From: Candidatus Zhuqueibacterota bacterium
GTDB lineage: Bacteria > Zhuqueibacterota > Zhuqueibacteria > Residuimicrobiales > Krinioviventaceae
Direction: 5' to 3'
Assembly (NCBI GenBank): GCA_016934825.1
Contig: JAFGSB010000075.1
Coordinates: 1 to 39,400, forward strand
DNA length: 39,400 nucleotides
Under the pieces are notes generated by a model. The model was given only the letters and a program-made list of their open reading frames with translations, did no database searches and was not told where the DNA came from. Position numbers and translations under genes: made by a program. Below, piece after piece: positions 26,883 to 36,737 of the stretch. The stretch's first letter is position 1, and each line of letters begins with the position of its first letter.

Positions 26883-27407
26883 CTATTCTTCCGAAAAATG
26901 TACCAGGGATTCAACCCGGTAACCGGTCAATTTTTTTCGCGCACCTAAAAAATCCAGTTCCACTAAAAAACAGCAGCCGACAACATTGGCGCCAAGTCGC
27001 TCCGCCAGACGTGTTGTGGCGACAATGGTACCGCCGGTTGCCAGCAAATCATCGACAATTAAAACATTTTGACCCTGTTTTATCGCGTCCACATGGATTT
27101 CGAGGGAATCTTGTCCATATTCCAGTTCATAACTCTCACTTATGGTTTTTGCCGGGAGTTTGCCCGGTTTGCGCACGGGCACAAAACCCACTCCCCATTC
27201 ATAAGCCAGTATCGCCGCAAAAATAAAACCCCGCGATTCAATGCCGATAACTGCATCAATTTTATCATCCGCGAACAATCCCTTCATTCTTTTTATCGTT
27301 TCCCGCAGGGCCTGCCCGTCGCCAACCAGAGTTGTAATATCTTTAAATCCAATCCCCTTTTTCGGAAAATCAGGCACATTGCGTATTTTTCCCTCAAAAT
27401 CGAACAT
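26883..27407 (-). CDS. apt: Adenine phosphoribosyltransferase
   Basis: Purine salvage enzyme of 174 residues that makes AMP from adenine and PRPP. The start FDFEGKIRNVPDFPKKGIGFKDIT and the PRPP loop VDDLLATGGTIVAT are family hallmarks. ESRGFIFAAILAY and FVPVRKPGKLP are also present. AAGGA lies just before the ATG. It is followed after 117 bases by buk and preceded after 16 bases by the acylphosphatase gene. Confidence 0.93.
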   Translation of the reverse strand: MFDFEGKIRNVPDFPKKGIGFKDITTLVGDGQALRETIKRMKGLFADDKIDAVIGIESRGFIFAAILAYEWGVGFVPVRKPGKLPAKTISESYELEYGQDSLEIHVDAIKQGQNVLIVDDLLATGGTIVATTRLAERLGANVVGCCFLVELDFLGARKKLTGYRVESLVHFSEE

Positions 27408-27423
27408 TCATTTATCCTTCCAT

Positions 27424-27696
27424 TCAAGATATATAAAACGATTTGTATTTATTTTCGTACTTTTTCCATTTGATATTTATACCCGTAACATGGGAATATG
27501 AAGACCCGCGATGCAACGCGCCGATATAAGCTTCAACATACGGCTTTTGACCTTCCACTTCACTTTCTACGGAGCCATCGGTATTGTTCCGCACATATCC
27601 TTTCAATTTATAAGACTGCGCTTCCCGGTAAGCAAAATACCGGAAACCGACCCCCTGAACCACACCGTGAACTGTAATATGAGCACATACATCCAT
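27424..27696 (-). CDS. acyP: Acylphosphatase
   Basis: Small 90-residue enzyme that hydrolyses acyl phosphates. The N-terminal GVVQGVGFRYFAYREA contains the catalytic arginine and phosphate loop, and KLKGYVRNNTDGSVE contains the catalytic asparagine. The size matches the family. No good Shine-Dalgarno sequence is seen before the ATG. Acyl phosphates are the product of the nearby ptb gene, so its position may be meaningful or accidental. Confidence 0.9.
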   Translation of the reverse strand: MDVCAHITVHGVVQGVGFRYFAYREAQSYKLKGYVRNNTDGSVESEVEGQKPYVEAYIGALHRGSSYSHVTGINIKWKKYENKYKSFYIS

Positions 27697-27736
27697 AAAT
27701 TTTATTCAATATATTAAATTCGAATTTACCATATAA

Positions 27737-27757
27737 CCCTGAAAACAAAAATCAGGG
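27737..27757 (-). terminator. Possible weak hairpin at the end of asnS
   Basis: CCCTGA (27737-27742) pairs with TCAGGG (27752-27757), which includes the asnS stop codon. The T-run is in the loop, not after the stem, so this is at best a weak terminator. Confidence 0.25.
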
Positions 27758-29047
27758 ATAAAGCCTGTACAGCATCCTTGGATATGGAATTGTTTCGCGT
27801 ACATGACTGCGGCCGCAAAGCCAGGACACGGTACGCTCAATTCCCAGGCCAAAACCGCCGTGCGGTACGCTGCCGTACCTGCGAACATCCAGGTACCATT
27901 TAAAAGAGTCCATGGGCAAATCATGTTTTTTGATCTTTTGCACAAGCGTTTCATAATCATCTTCACGCTGGCCGCCGCCGATTATCTCTCCGTAACCCTC
28001 GGGCGCCAACATATCAACGCACAATGCCCGGTCGGGTCTTTGCGGATCATTTTTCATATAAAATGCTTTTACGTTTGCCGGATAATGTGTAACCATGACC
28101 GGACTATCAAATTTATCCGAAATGATCGTTTCATCGCCGCCGCCAAAGTCATCCCCGAAAACAAATTCAGAGCCGGCCTCTTTGAGTATTTTTGCCGCTT
28201 CATCATAATCAATCCTGGGAAAAGGTTTTTTCACCTTTTCGAGAGCGGATATATCACGTTCCAGTGTTTCCAGTTCGTCGCGTTTATTTTCCAGCACCCG
28301 CTCTACAATATAAGATACCAGACCTTCCGCAAGGTCCATATTCTGATTCAGGTCGCAAAAAGCCACTTCGGGTTCAACCATCCAGAATTCGGTTAAATGG
28401 CGGCGGGTTTTGGATTTTTCCGCCCTGAAAGTCGGACCGAAACAATAAACTTTGCCAAAGGCCATTGCGCCCGGTTCCATGTATAACTGTCCGCTCTGGG
28501 TTAGATAGGCTTTTTCATCAAAATAATTGACTTCAAACAGGTTTGTTGTCCCTTCGCATGCGGCCGGAGTAAAAATGGGAGCGTCCAGCAGGGTAAATCC
28601 AAGATTGTCAAAGTAATCACGGCACGACTTTATTATTTCATGCCTAATTTTAATAATCGCGTGCTGTTTGTTGGAGCGAAGCCAGAGATGGCGATGGTCC
28701 ATGAGGAATTCGGTCCCGTGTTCTTTGGGAGTAATGGGATACTCTTCCGCGACATGAACGACCTGTATCTCCTTTACCTGTAATTCACAGCCGCCTTTGG
28801 CTCTTTTATCTTCGACGACATGTCCGGTAATATGTAACGAACTTTCCTGGGGTAAATGTTCACATTTTTCAAAAACATCTTCTTCAACATTGTTTTTAAA
28901 CAAAACCGCCTGTACAATACCGGTTCCGTCACGTATCATTAAAAACAATAATTTACCTTTTCCGGTTTTGTTATAAAGCCATCCGGAAATGGTAACATCC
29001 TGTCCTATATAATCCTTCAGTTCCGAGATGAATGCCTTTGCTGCCAT
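27752..29047 (-). CDS. asnS: Asparaginyl-tRNA synthetase
   Basis: Class IIb synthetase of 431 residues. An N-terminal OB-fold anticodon-binding domain ([29 protein letters not shown]) is followed by the catalytic core with [23 protein letters not shown]. Motif 2 is [19 protein letters not shown] and motif 3 [16 protein letters not shown]. The compact form lacks a GAD insertion, which excludes bacterial AspRS. AspRS of the archaeal type shares this plan; the [16 protein letters not shown] stretch favours AsnRS. AGGA lies about ten bases before the ATG. Confidence 0.87.
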   Translation of the reverse strand: MAAKAFISELKDYIGQDVTISGWLYNKTGKGKLLFLMIRDGTGIVQAVLFKNNVEEDVFEKCEHLPQESSLHITGHVVEDKRAKGGCELQVKEIQVVHVAEEYPITPKEHGTEFLMDHRHLWLRSNKQHAIIKIRHEIIKSCRDYFDNLGFTLLDAPIFTPAACEGTTNLFEVNYFDEKAYLTQSGQLYMEPGAMAFGKVYCFGPTFRAEKSKTRRHLTEFWMVEPEVAFCDLNQNMDLAEGLVSYIVERVLENKRDELETLERDISALEKVKKPFPRIDYDEAAKILKEAGSEFVFGDDFGGGDETIISDKFDSPVMVTHYPANVKAFYMKNDPQRPDRALCVDMLAPEGYGEIIGGGQREDDYETLVQKIKKHDLPMDSFKWYLDVRRYGSVPHGGFGLGIERTVSWLCGRSHVRETIPYPRMLYRLYP

Positions 29048-29086
29048 TATTTCTGCTTCCTTTCTGATACAATAAGAGTATCCCTG

Positions 29087-29923
29087 TTATTTCGCCAGTA
29101 AAACGTGACATGGTGAATATCTTAAAACATAATCCGTGTTACTACCCAGTAAAGCCTCGCGAATTCTTGAATGACCATACGCGCCGATTGCTACCAGGTT
29201 AATATTATTGTTTTCGGCATATTTTATGATTTCCTTGTCCGGTGTTCCCGGTAAAAGGACGAATTCAATTTTTACCTTGTAACTTTTTAAATATTTTTCA
29301 GCTTCTTTTAGATAATGCTCGCCCAGTTCCTGGTCATCGGTAATGGTCAGAACCGTTATTGCCGCGTTCAGTTTTTCTCCGAGGTGTCCGACAAACAGCA
29401 TTGCCTGGTTGGCATTGGCGCTGCCGTCGTACCCGAATAATATTTTTTGAATGGGAGAATGTTTTTTATCCGTTATAATAACGGGCTTACGGATCAATCT
29501 GCTTACCGTTTCCACGGTTGCGCCCAATTGTGTTCTCTCCCATCTGGAAAATTCTCCGCATTTCCCCATAATGACCAGATCGGAAATCTGTGATCGCTCG
29601 ATGATGGCATTCACAGGCGAGGAAACCATTTTTTCCACTTCAAAATCAAGCTTTTCCTTTTCCAGGATTTGGTTACATTTTTCAAGAACCTTTATACATT
29701 TCTCTTCCAAAAGCCTGATCGATTCTTTTTGATATAAACTGGTTGGGGTAATGGGAACAAAACCATCCGAACCGATTGCCGTCGCCCACTCGAATACCCG
29801 GATATCGGCGACGGTTAAAACCTGTAGATGGCTGTGGAATGCTCTGGCAAGTGTAATACCTAATGATAAAACGGAATCTGTATAATTTGAGCCGTCCACG
29901 GCGAGCATGATATTTTTAAACAT
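29087..29923 (-). CDS. Tandem universal stress protein (two UspA domains)
   Basis: Cytosolic 278-residue protein made of two UspA folds. The first half begins MFKNIMLAVDGSNYTDSVL. The second begins KILFGYDGSANANQAMLF and carries GAYGHSRIREALLGSNT, an exact G-2x-G-9x-G-S ATP-binding motif; the corresponding part of the first half (GKCGEFSRWERTQLGAT) is one residue off. ATP binding is therefore likely in the second domain. AAGGAG lies before the ATG. The target is unknown. Confidence 0.85.
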   Translation of the reverse strand: MFKNIMLAVDGSNYTDSVLSLGITLARAFHSHLQVLTVADIRVFEWATAIGSDGFVPITPTSLYQKESIRLLEEKCIKVLEKCNQILEKEKLDFEVEKMVSSPVNAIIERSQISDLVIMGKCGEFSRWERTQLGATVETVSRLIRKPVIITDKKHSPIQKILFGYDGSANANQAMLFVGHLGEKLNAAITVLTITDDQELGEHYLKEAEKYLKSYKVKIEFVLLPGTPDKEIIKYAENNNINLVAIGAYGHSRIREALLGSNTDYVLRYSPCHVLLAK

Positions 29924-29968
29924 AATTCACTCCTTGTTTGACGGCAAAATTAAATAATTTTAAATGAA

Positions 29969-30991
29969 TTAATACCATACCTCCGGTTTCACATCCCTGT
30001 TCATTAAATCCTGCAGGGCGGCTTTGGGTTCCTTGTTTTCGAATAACACATCGTAAACCTGCCGACAGATCGGCATTTCTACATTATATTTATTTGATAA
30101 CGCCACGACGGATTTACAAGTACGGACTCCTTCCGCGACCATAGTCATATGTGACATGATTTGATCTAATTTTAATCCCTTACCAATCTGTTCGCCGACA
30201 AATCTGTTCCGGCTGAGTTTACTCATACAGGTCACGATCAAATCACCAATACCGGATAGTCCCGCAAATGTATTGGGATCCGCACCCAATTTCCGGCCAA
30301 GCCTAATGATCTCGGCAAGCCCCCGCGGCTGCAGCGCCGCTTTGGTATTGTCGCCGAATCCGGCGCCGTCGCATATTCCCGCGGCAATCGCGATGACATT
30401 TTTCAACGCGCCGCCCAGTTCAACTCCCGTTACATCATGGCTCGTATAAATACGAAAAGAAATATTGTTCATAGCTTCCTGGATCAATACCGATGTTTCC
30501 TCATTTGCAGAGGCCACAACGACGGCCGTTGGAATCTGTCGGCTGACTTCCTCCGCATGACTCGGTCCGGACAACACCGCGAACCGGTTGAAATCGAATT
30601 CGGGTAGGACTTGCCGGAATATTTCGGACATACGCATCTGCGTATCATTTTCTATACCTTTTGTACAACTGACAAATACAGCATTTTTGCGGTATGATGT
30701 TTTCGTAAAATCTGTCATAACATTTCTGGCGACATGAGAAGGAATAACAAAATAAATCAAATCGGCCCGGGAAACGGCATCCGGCAGCGAAGAGGTGACT
30801 TTAATGGTCTGCATTAATTTGATACCTTTTAACACCTCTTTTCTGGATCTATGAAAATTCAACTTTTTCGCGGCTTTTGGATCAAATTCCCATAAAGAGA
30901 CACGATGTCCCAGCCGTGCGCAATGATTGGCTATCGCGATACCCCAGCTTCCGGCCCCGAGTACCGCTGTATTTGTTTCTTTCATATCCAT
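29969..30991 (-). CDS. gpsA: Glycerol-3-phosphate dehydrogenase [NAD(P)+]
   Basis: A 340-residue enzyme that reduces dihydroxyacetone phosphate to sn-glycerol-3-phosphate for phospholipid synthesis. The N-terminal Rossmann motif is VLGAGSWGIAIANHCARLGH; SCTKGIE and the GGALKNVIAIAAGICDGAGFGDNTKAAL segment with the catalytic lysine follow. The purM stop lies one base upstream. A second ATG at 30985 is an equally possible start, since neither has a clear ribosome binding site. Confidence 0.92.
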   Translation of the reverse strand: MDMKETNTAVLGAGSWGIAIANHCARLGHRVSLWEFDPKAAKKLNFHRSRKEVLKGIKLMQTIKVTSSLPDAVSRADLIYFVIPSHVARNVMTDFTKTSYRKNAVFVSCTKGIENDTQMRMSEIFRQVLPEFDFNRFAVLSGPSHAEEVSRQIPTAVVVASANEETSVLIQEAMNNISFRIYTSHDVTGVELGGALKNVIAIAAGICDGAGFGDNTKAALQPRGLAEIIRLGRKLGADPNTFAGLSGIGDLIVTCMSKLSRNRFVGEQIGKGLKLDQIMSHMTMVAEGVRTCKSVVALSNKYNVEMPICRQVYDVLFENKEPKAALQDLMNRDVKPEVWY

Positions 30992-30992
30992 C

Positions 30993-31994
30993 TTATTTTA
31001 TGTTTCCGATATGAAACGGTTTTTCTCCCGCATTTTCCAAAGCGGTAAATACGGAATCATAAAAATCCGGTTTTACAACAAAAACAAGCCCGATACCGAG
31101 GTTAAAAGTTTGACGCATCTCCGGGTCTGTAACATTGCCGAAATCCTGTATGAGCCTGAATTCCACGGGAATCTGCCAGCTGCTCCAGTCAATGTGCAAT
31201 TTCATATTTTCACGCAGTAATCTTTTGGTATTGCCGATAATTCCGCCGCCTGTAATATGACTGATACCGACCAATCCCGGGATTCTTCTAACAGCCCTGA
31301 TGGCCTTTGCATAACTTTTATGAACCTTTAACAAACATTTACCCCACGACTCACCCAGGTCATCCACGTGCTTTGTTAAATCAACTTTGTTGACTTCAAG
31401 CAGGACCTTACGCGCCAGGGAATAACCATTGGTGTGCAGGCCATTGGAGGTTATTCCGAGCAACAGATCGCCGGCTTCAATCCTGCTGCCGTCGATGATG
31501 TCGTTCTTATTCACGGCGCCGACTATGGTACCGGCAAGATCATATTCGCCGGGTGAATAAAAACCGGGCATTTCGGCCGTTTCACCGCCGATCAGCGCGC
31601 AGTCGTTAGTTTTACAGGCTTCAGCCATACCGCTGACAATTTGTTCGGCGATCTCCGGCTTTAACGATAATGTACCGATATAATCCAGGAAAAACAACGG
31701 ATCTGCCCCGGATACCATAATGTCATTAACACAGTGATTGACCAGATCCTGGCCGATCGTATCATGAATGTCCATGGCAAAAGCTATTTTTAATTTGGTT
31801 CCCACACCGTCGACGCTGGATACGATAACGGGTTCCGGGTATTTTTTCAAATCCAGACTAAAAAATCCTGAAAAAAGTCCAACATCTTTTAACACATTGG
31901 TATTAAAAGTGGATTTTGCCAGAGCGGCGATTTTTTTGGTGGAGACCTCCGCGGCATGCAGATCGACTCCAGAATCCTTGTAACTAATGGACAC
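30993..31994 (-). CDS. purM: Phosphoribosylformylglycinamidine cyclo-ligase
   Basis: AIR synthetase of 333 residues, step five of de novo purine synthesis. Motifs include YKDSGVD at the N-terminus, SSVDGVGTKLKIAF, LIGGETAEMPGFY, GITSNGLHTNGYSLAR and HITGGGIIGN. The start is GTG, directly after the TGA of the DUF4416 gene (TGAGTG), with AGGAG inside that gene's end. No other purine synthesis gene is nearby except the salvage gene apt. Confidence 0.92.
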   Translation of the reverse strand: MSISYKDSGVDLHAAEVSTKKIAALAKSTFNTNVLKDVGLFSGFFSLDLKKYPEPVIVSSVDGVGTKLKIAFAMDIHDTIGQDLVNHCVNDIMVSGADPLFFLDYIGTLSLKPEIAEQIVSGMAEACKTNDCALIGGETAEMPGFYSPGEYDLAGTIVGAVNKNDIIDGSRIEAGDLLLGITSNGLHTNGYSLARKVLLEVNKVDLTKHVDDLGESWGKCLLKVHKSYAKAIRAVRRIPGLVGISHITGGGIIGNTKRLLRENMKLHIDWSSWQIPVEFRLIQDFGNVTDPEMRQTFNLGIGLVFVVKPDFYDSVFTALENAGEKPFHIGNIK

Positions 31995-32528
31995 TCAATT
32001 AACTCCTTTTTGAATAAATTTAAAATATTCTTTCCTGGCATTGACAAAAAAATCAAAGTTTTGCGGTTCCGTGTAATCCGGGTAGGTCCAGGGATTTGCC
32101 TGAAAAGTACCCCGGGACCAATATAACTGCACATCGCCGTATATGCCTTTTCCAAGATATATACGATGACCATAATTCTTGGTTGTCGCCAGCACTAATT
32201 TTGGAACCTCTATATAACCCGGATCAATATTCACATTTCGTTTGCCTTCTTTACTGTACTTTTCTTCGATGTCGTTTGTTTGCAGTTTAATATCGACAAT
32301 TTCCATTGGTTCGATATGTTGTTCAAAAGTACAATAAAACTTGAACAGGTTTTCACCCATTTCATCGCAGTAATATTGTGTATGAGTAAAAGCGAACGGT
32401 TTTATTCTCGATTTTACCGGCCCGTATAATTCAATCATTTCAGTTAGAGAATTATTTACGTCCGCTTCATTATTGTAACAAAAAGCGGAAATTAACAGTA
32501 CTTTTTGTGGTAATTTGATCCGGCCCAT
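31995..32528 (-). CDS. DUF4416 family protein
   Basis: Cytosolic 177-residue protein of unknown function that resembles the DUF4416 family: an N-terminal KLPQKVLLISAFCYN strand, FAFTHTQYYCDEMGENLFKFYCTFEQ, a central VNIDPGYIEVPKLVLATTKN and a C-terminal WTYPDYTEP. The regular strands and conserved aromatic and acidic residues suggest an enzyme or ligand-binding fold. It abuts purM without a gap, so the two are likely co-expressed. Confidence 0.7.
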   Translation of the reverse strand: MGRIKLPQKVLLISAFCYNNEADVNNSLTEMIELYGPVKSRIKPFAFTHTQYYCDEMGENLFKFYCTFEQHIEPMEIVDIKLQTNDIEEKYSKEGKRNVNIDPGYIEVPKLVLATTKNYGHRIYLGKGIYGDVQLYWSRGTFQANPWTYPDYTEPQNFDFFVNARKEYFKFIQKGVN

Positions 32529-32740
32529 AAATTTTTCAGATTAAAATATCCATAATATTCAAACCAAAATCAAGGAAAAACTCTGCTGAAATAATATGAA
32601 TTGTCAAAAAATTCTGTTAAAAATTACACCACAAACATTTAACGTATTCTCATAGGGATTTCGTTCCACCTGTATGTTTAAAAAAATCGAAACAGGAACG
32701 GAACAACAATACTTGAAACCGCCTTTTCCGTGATTGTTCA
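32529..32740. other. Intergenic region with a possible hairpin
   Basis: GTTCC-A-CCTGT (about 32664-32673) can pair with ACAGG-AAC-GGAAC (about 32692-32704) around an A/T-rich loop. It lies after the xylose isomerase stop on the minus strand and might end that transcript, but it has no T-run behind it. Confidence 0.3.
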
Positions 32741-34078
32741 TTAACGAATAAATTGATTCACAATACTCTCATACAGTTCCTGTTTACCGCTGATTTGTTC
32801 GGGTTCTCCATGTTTTGCCGCAATTTCCGCCAACTGTTCCATATCTAACAGACCTTTTTCAAATCTGGCGCCGTCGCCGCTGTCGTAACTCGCATAGCGG
32901 CTTTTTTTTATCGCCGGAATTTCTGATTTTGTCAATATATTATCGGCAATCACCAGAGCGCGGGCGATTGTATCCATCGAATTGATATGGGCGATAAAAA
33001 TATCTTCCAGATCGGTCGAACTTCGACGGGTTTTGGCGTCAAAATTCATACCACCGTTCCCCAATCCGCCGGCGGCCAGAATTGAAAGCATGGCTTCAAC
33101 CGCATCCTGTATATTATGCCAGAATTCATCGGTATCCCATCCGTTATGCGGATCACCCTGGTTTACATCAAGACTGCCGAACAGTCCGGCATTGGCAGCT
33201 ACCTCAATTTCATGGGCAAAAGTATGACCCGCAAGAGTGGCATGATTATTTTCAATATTAATTTTAAAATCCTTATCCAGCCCGTTATAACGTAAAAATC
33301 CGATCACCGTGGCGGTATCGAAATCATATTGATGCTTGGTCGGTTCCATTGGTTTCGGTTCAATCAGAAAAGTCCCTTTAAAACCGATTTTTCGGCCATA
33401 GTCTCTGGCTTTGGTTAAAAACATGGCCAGGTGCTCCAGTTCGCGTTTCATATCCGTGTTTAAAAGTGTAAAATAACCTTCACGGCCGCCCCAGAAAACG
33501 TAATTGGAGCCGCCCAGTTCCACCGTGGCCTCCAGAGCCGCTTTTACCTGGGCTGCTGCGTGAGCCATGGCGTAAAAATCTGGATTTGTTGCGGCCCCGT
33601 TCATATAACGAGGTTTGGAAAACACATTTGCGGTTCCCCACAATAACTGGATACCGGATTCGGACTGTTTTTGTTTGGCCAGCGTGACAATTTCGTTTAA
33701 ATTCTTTTCCGATTCTTTGACCGAACATCCTTCCGGTGCGATATCTCTGTCATGAAAACAATAAAAAGGCACACCAAGCTTGGAAATGAATTCAAATGCG
33801 GCATCGAGTTTGTCTTTTGCGGCCTGCATGGAATTTGAACTTTCATCCCATGGAAATTTCTGAGTACCCGGGCCAAACGGATCTTCACCGGTCCCGCAGA
33901 ATGTATGCCAATAAGCAATTGCAAAACGAAAAAAATCTTTCATCGTTTTACCGGCAACGACTTTACTTTCATCATAATATTTAAATGCCAGGGGATTTTT
34001 GGAATCCGGGCCTTCGTATTTTATTTGTGATATTCCGGGAAAGTATTCCCGTTGCCCAATGGTGACTTTAATTTCCAT
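32741..34078 (-). CDS. xylA: Xylose isomerase
   Basis: Class II-sized isomerase of 445 residues that interconverts D-xylose and D-xylulose. Visible features are [27 protein letters not shown] with the catalytic histidine and aspartate, [42 protein letters not shown] and LDVNQGD with the metal ligands. I begin at the ATG at 34078 because AAGGAG sits seven bases upstream; the TTG at 34099 would precede that site. No xylulokinase gene is next to it. Confidence 0.93.
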   Translation of the reverse strand: MEIKVTIGQREYFPGISQIKYEGPDSKNPLAFKYYDESKVVAGKTMKDFFRFAIAYWHTFCGTGEDPFGPGTQKFPWDESSNSMQAAKDKLDAAFEFISKLGVPFYCFHDRDIAPEGCSVKESEKNLNEIVTLAKQKQSESGIQLLWGTANVFSKPRYMNGAATNPDFYAMAHAAAQVKAALEATVELGGSNYVFWGGREGYFTLLNTDMKRELEHLAMFLTKARDYGRKIGFKGTFLIEPKPMEPTKHQYDFDTATVIGFLRYNGLDKDFKINIENNHATLAGHTFAHEIEVAANAGLFGSLDVNQGDPHNGWDTDEFWHNIQDAVEAMLSILAAGGLGNGGMNFDAKTRRSSTDLEDIFIAHINSMDTIARALVIADNILTKSEIPAIKKSRYASYDSGDGARFEKGLLDMEQLAEIAAKHGEPEQISGKQELYESIVNQFIR

Positions 34079-34109
34079 GATGCGCTCCTTAGCAGTCAAT
34101 TGAAAAATA

Positions 34110-34144
34110 AAAATACCGGTGTCCGCTTTTGGCGAACACCGGTA
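34110..34144 (-). terminator. Rho-independent terminator after gdhA
   Basis: TACCGGTGT (34114-34122) pairs perfectly with ACACCGGTA (34136-34144), with partial pairing of the inner CCGC/GGCG. On the minus strand the stem is followed by TTTTTATTTTTC. It separates gdhA from xylA. Confidence 0.85.
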
Positions 34145-34164
34145 AGATGTAAAAAAAAATTTGA

Positions 34165-35424
34165 TCAGGGGAAAATACCGCGTTCTTCAACAGCGGTTGC
34201 AACCCGGCTCACCGCGATCATCATTGCCGCGTTGCGTAAATCTACCTTTTCCTGTTGCGCGATTTTCCAAACCGAATCAAAACTTTTTACGATGACATTT
34301 TTTAAATTTCTATTGACTTCATCTTCATCCCAGAAAAATGAATTAATACTTTGAACCCATTCAAAATAAGACACTACCACACCGCCGCTGTTCGCCAGGA
34401 TATCGGGCACAATATATTTACCTTTTTTCAATAAATATTTTTCGGCGTCGGGCGTTGTCGGTCCGTTTGCGCCTTCTATGATAGCTTTTGCTTTTATTTT
34501 GCTCGCATTCTCCAGAGTAATCTGTTTTTCCAGCGCAGCAGGGACCAGGATATCCACATCAAGTTCAAAAAGTTCCTGCCGTCCGATTTTGCTGACACAA
34601 TTTGAAGTGAATCCCTCCAAAAGCCCATGCTTGCTCGTTTTGCAATACTCAATCATTTCAGCAATCGGCAGACCGTTTTGATTATAGTATGCGCCGGACA
34701 CATCACTCACGGCAACTACTTTACATCCCGCTTTTTGTAATAAATCGGCGCTGACCGATCCCACATTACCAAATCCCTGAACGGCAACCGAAGTTTTACC
34801 AGCATCCATATCAAGCCGTTTTAAAAGTTCCAGGGTATTGAACATCACTCCGCGGCCGGTTGCCTCCCGGCGTCCAAGTGAACCTCCAAGCTCTATCGAT
34901 TTACCGGTCACAATATCCAGCACCGTAGAGCCCTGAAACATGCTCACCGTATCCATGATCCAGCCCATGGTTTCGGCGTTGGTTCCGACATCCGGCGCCG
35001 GAATATCTTTATGCGGCCCGATAATCGGCATGATTGAAACAGTATATCGCCGGGTTAACCTGCGAATTTCTTCTTTACTTAATTTGGTAACATCAACCTG
35101 AACACCGCCTTTACCCCCTCCATAGGGAATATTCACAACGGCGCACTTCCAGGTCATCCACATGGATAGAGCTTTTACTTCATCAAGTGTTACCGTTTCA
35201 TGAAACCGGATACCGCCCTTACATGGACCGCGGGCATTCGAATGCTGAACACGATGACCGGTAAAAACTTCTATTCGTCCGTCATCCATTACAACGGGAC
35301 AGGCAACCGTTAATTCTCTTTCAGGGTGGCTGAGAACTCGCAAAGTACTGTCACTTAACTTCAGTCTTTTTGCGGCAGCTTCTAATTGTTCGAGAGCCAT
35401 TGCAAAAACACCTGGATTCGACAT
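34165..35424 (-). CDS. gdhA: Glutamate dehydrogenase (Glu/Leu/Phe/Val family)
   Basis: A 419-residue oxidoreductase linking glutamate and 2-oxoglutarate plus ammonia. Family motifs are [10 protein letters not shown] with the catalytic lysine region, [28 protein letters not shown] and the nucleotide-binding [10 protein letters not shown]. The C-terminus has [12 protein letters not shown]. The start at 35424 is chosen because GGAGG lies five bases upstream; the ATG at 35436 would overlap it. A leucine-type dehydrogenase is shorter, so glutamate is favoured. Confidence 0.92.
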   Translation of the reverse strand: MSNPGVFAMALEQLEAAAKRLKLSDSTLRVLSHPERELTVACPVVMDDGRIEVFTGHRVQHSNARGPCKGGIRFHETVTLDEVKALSMWMTWKCAVVNIPYGGGKGGVQVDVTKLSKEEIRRLTRRYTVSIMPIIGPHKDIPAPDVGTNAETMGWIMDTVSMFQGSTVLDIVTGKSIELGGSLGRREATGRGVMFNTLELLKRLDMDAGKTSVAVQGFGNVGSVSADLLQKAGCKVVAVSDVSGAYYNQNGLPIAEMIEYCKTSKHGLLEGFTSNCVSKIGRQELFELDVDILVPAALEKQITLENASKIKAKAIIEGANGPTTPDAEKYLLKKGKYIVPDILANSGGVVVSYFEWVQSINSFFWDEDEVNRNLKNVIVKSFDSVWKIAQQEKVDLRNAAMMIAVSRVATAVEERGIFP

Positions 35425-35449
35425 GACGACCTCCATTCATTGTTTTTCG

Positions 35450-36250
35450 TTATCGATTTGTTTGTTGTATGATATAATACGCTGACATGGAAAAAAAATT
35501 TCGTATATATGGAATTCTTGTTATAGACGAATTCAATTTTTTAGGTTGCAGTTTAAATTTGTATTTATAAATGGGCGGTATAAAATAAAGTATTCGGTCC
35601 AGTATCTGAAAATTATTTTTTTTCGCGATCCGTTCAAATCTTTCTATGGAGATGCCGGTTTCCTTCACTTCCATAAACATTTCAATTTTTTCTTTTTTTT
35701 CCCCGAATAATTTTAAATACAGTTTGTAAGCGGGCTTTGGCAGTAAATGGATATAAGGAGTTCTGGCGGGTATTTTATGATCACACATTTGCTGGTGTCC
35801 GCCAAACGGGTGATACCATGGAGGAAATCCAAAAAATACTTTCCCCTGAGGATTTAAAAAATTTGTCATAAAGGGTATAAATTTTTCCTGATCACGTATA
35901 TGCTCTATCACATCTTTTAATATAATCAAATCATATTTAAAACCAATATCTTTTTTAAGATCTATGTCATAAATATTTTTTGCAAAGAACCGGACTTTGC
36001 CTGCCTCCATTTCCGGTTTCATTAATTTACGGGCCAGTTCAACTCTTTCCGGACTCAGTTCAATTCCCGTACATTGGCAACCTAAATCTGTAAAGGCCTT
36101 TAAAACACCGGCTTCTGCACTGCCTATTTCAAGCACGCGGGTGCTTTCGTCTAACTGCATATACGTTGAAACAAAAGGAACAATTGATTCTTTCGAATTC
36201 TCATATTGAATATCAAAATAATTTCGTTTATCGGAATGAAAATCAAACAT
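35450..36250 (-). CDS. SAM-dependent class I methyltransferase
   Basis: A 266-residue enzyme with the Rossmann motif VLEIGSAEAGVLKAF, the acidic loop GIELSPERVE and YDLIILKDVIEHI, typical of Methyltransf_11/23 enzymes. The C-terminal half (FPPWYHPFGGHQQMCDH, then basic and aromatic stretches) resembles methyltransferases that act on glycans or lipids, so a small molecule or envelope substrate is possible (inference). No clear Shine-Dalgarno site. It lies 25 bases before gdhA and 43 after the S4 gene. Confidence 0.8.
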   Translation of the reverse strand: MFDFHSDKRNYFDIQYENSKESIVPFVSTYMQLDESTRVLEIGSAEAGVLKAFTDLGCQCTGIELSPERVELARKLMKPEMEAGKVRFFAKNIYDIDLKKDIGFKYDLIILKDVIEHIRDQEKFIPFMTNFLNPQGKVFFGFPPWYHPFGGHQQMCDHKIPARTPYIHLLPKPAYKLYLKLFGEKKEKIEMFMEVKETGISIERFERIAKKNNFQILDRILYFIPPIYKYKFKLQPKKLNSSITRIPYIRNFFSMSAYYIIQQTNR

Positions 36251-36293
36251 GCGGTATCAGCTTAAAAATTAAATTCCAAAGTATATTTATCTG

Positions 36294-36734
36294 TCAAGAC
36301 CAGGGTAAAGATCCTTTTTTAAAATCATCCATTTTACGGCGCTCTTTCTTTGTCGGCCGGCCCTTATATTTCGGTTTTATCTTTTTAATGGATTTGTAAT
36401 GCAGTGCCATCAATTCTTTTGCTTCATCGGACAACTTTATTTCCTCTTTTATATATAACGTTCTGGCATCCTTTGCGGAAACATTTTTAAAAGCCAGCCC
36501 GGTTACCGTATAATTAATAAACGTTCCGTTTTTATTTTTTATGGTCAAAACATCACCGGCTTTGATCATTTTTGCGGGTTTGGCGACCTCGCCGTTAACT
36601 TTGATTTTGCGATCATCACAGGCTTTGGTCGCCTGCGCTCTTGTTTTGAATAAACAGGATATATTCAACCATTTATCAAGACGCTGAACTTCAATTTCGT
36701 TGTTTTCCGTATGTAGACTTTTTGTATCCTGCAT
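36294..36734 (-). CDS. S4-domain RNA-binding protein (Hsp15/HslR-like)
   Basis: A 146-residue protein with an S4 RNA-binding fold (VQRLDKWLNISCLFKTRAQATKACDDRKIKVNG, then KPAKMIKAGDVLTI) and a very basic C-terminal tail (KPKYKGRPTKKERRKMDDFKKG). This is the layout of Hsp15/HslR, which rescues stalled 50S subunits carrying nascent chains. The ATG is three bases after the mlaD stop, so translation is probably coupled to mlaD. Length is typical. Confidence 0.82.
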   Translation of the reverse strand: MQDTKSLHTENNEIEVQRLDKWLNISCLFKTRAQATKACDDRKIKVNGEVAKPAKMIKAGDVLTIKNKNGTFINYTVTGLAFKNVSAKDARTLYIKEEIKLSDEAKELMALHYKSIKKIKPKYKGRPTKKERRKMDDFKKGSLPWS

Positions 36735-36737
36735 ATG

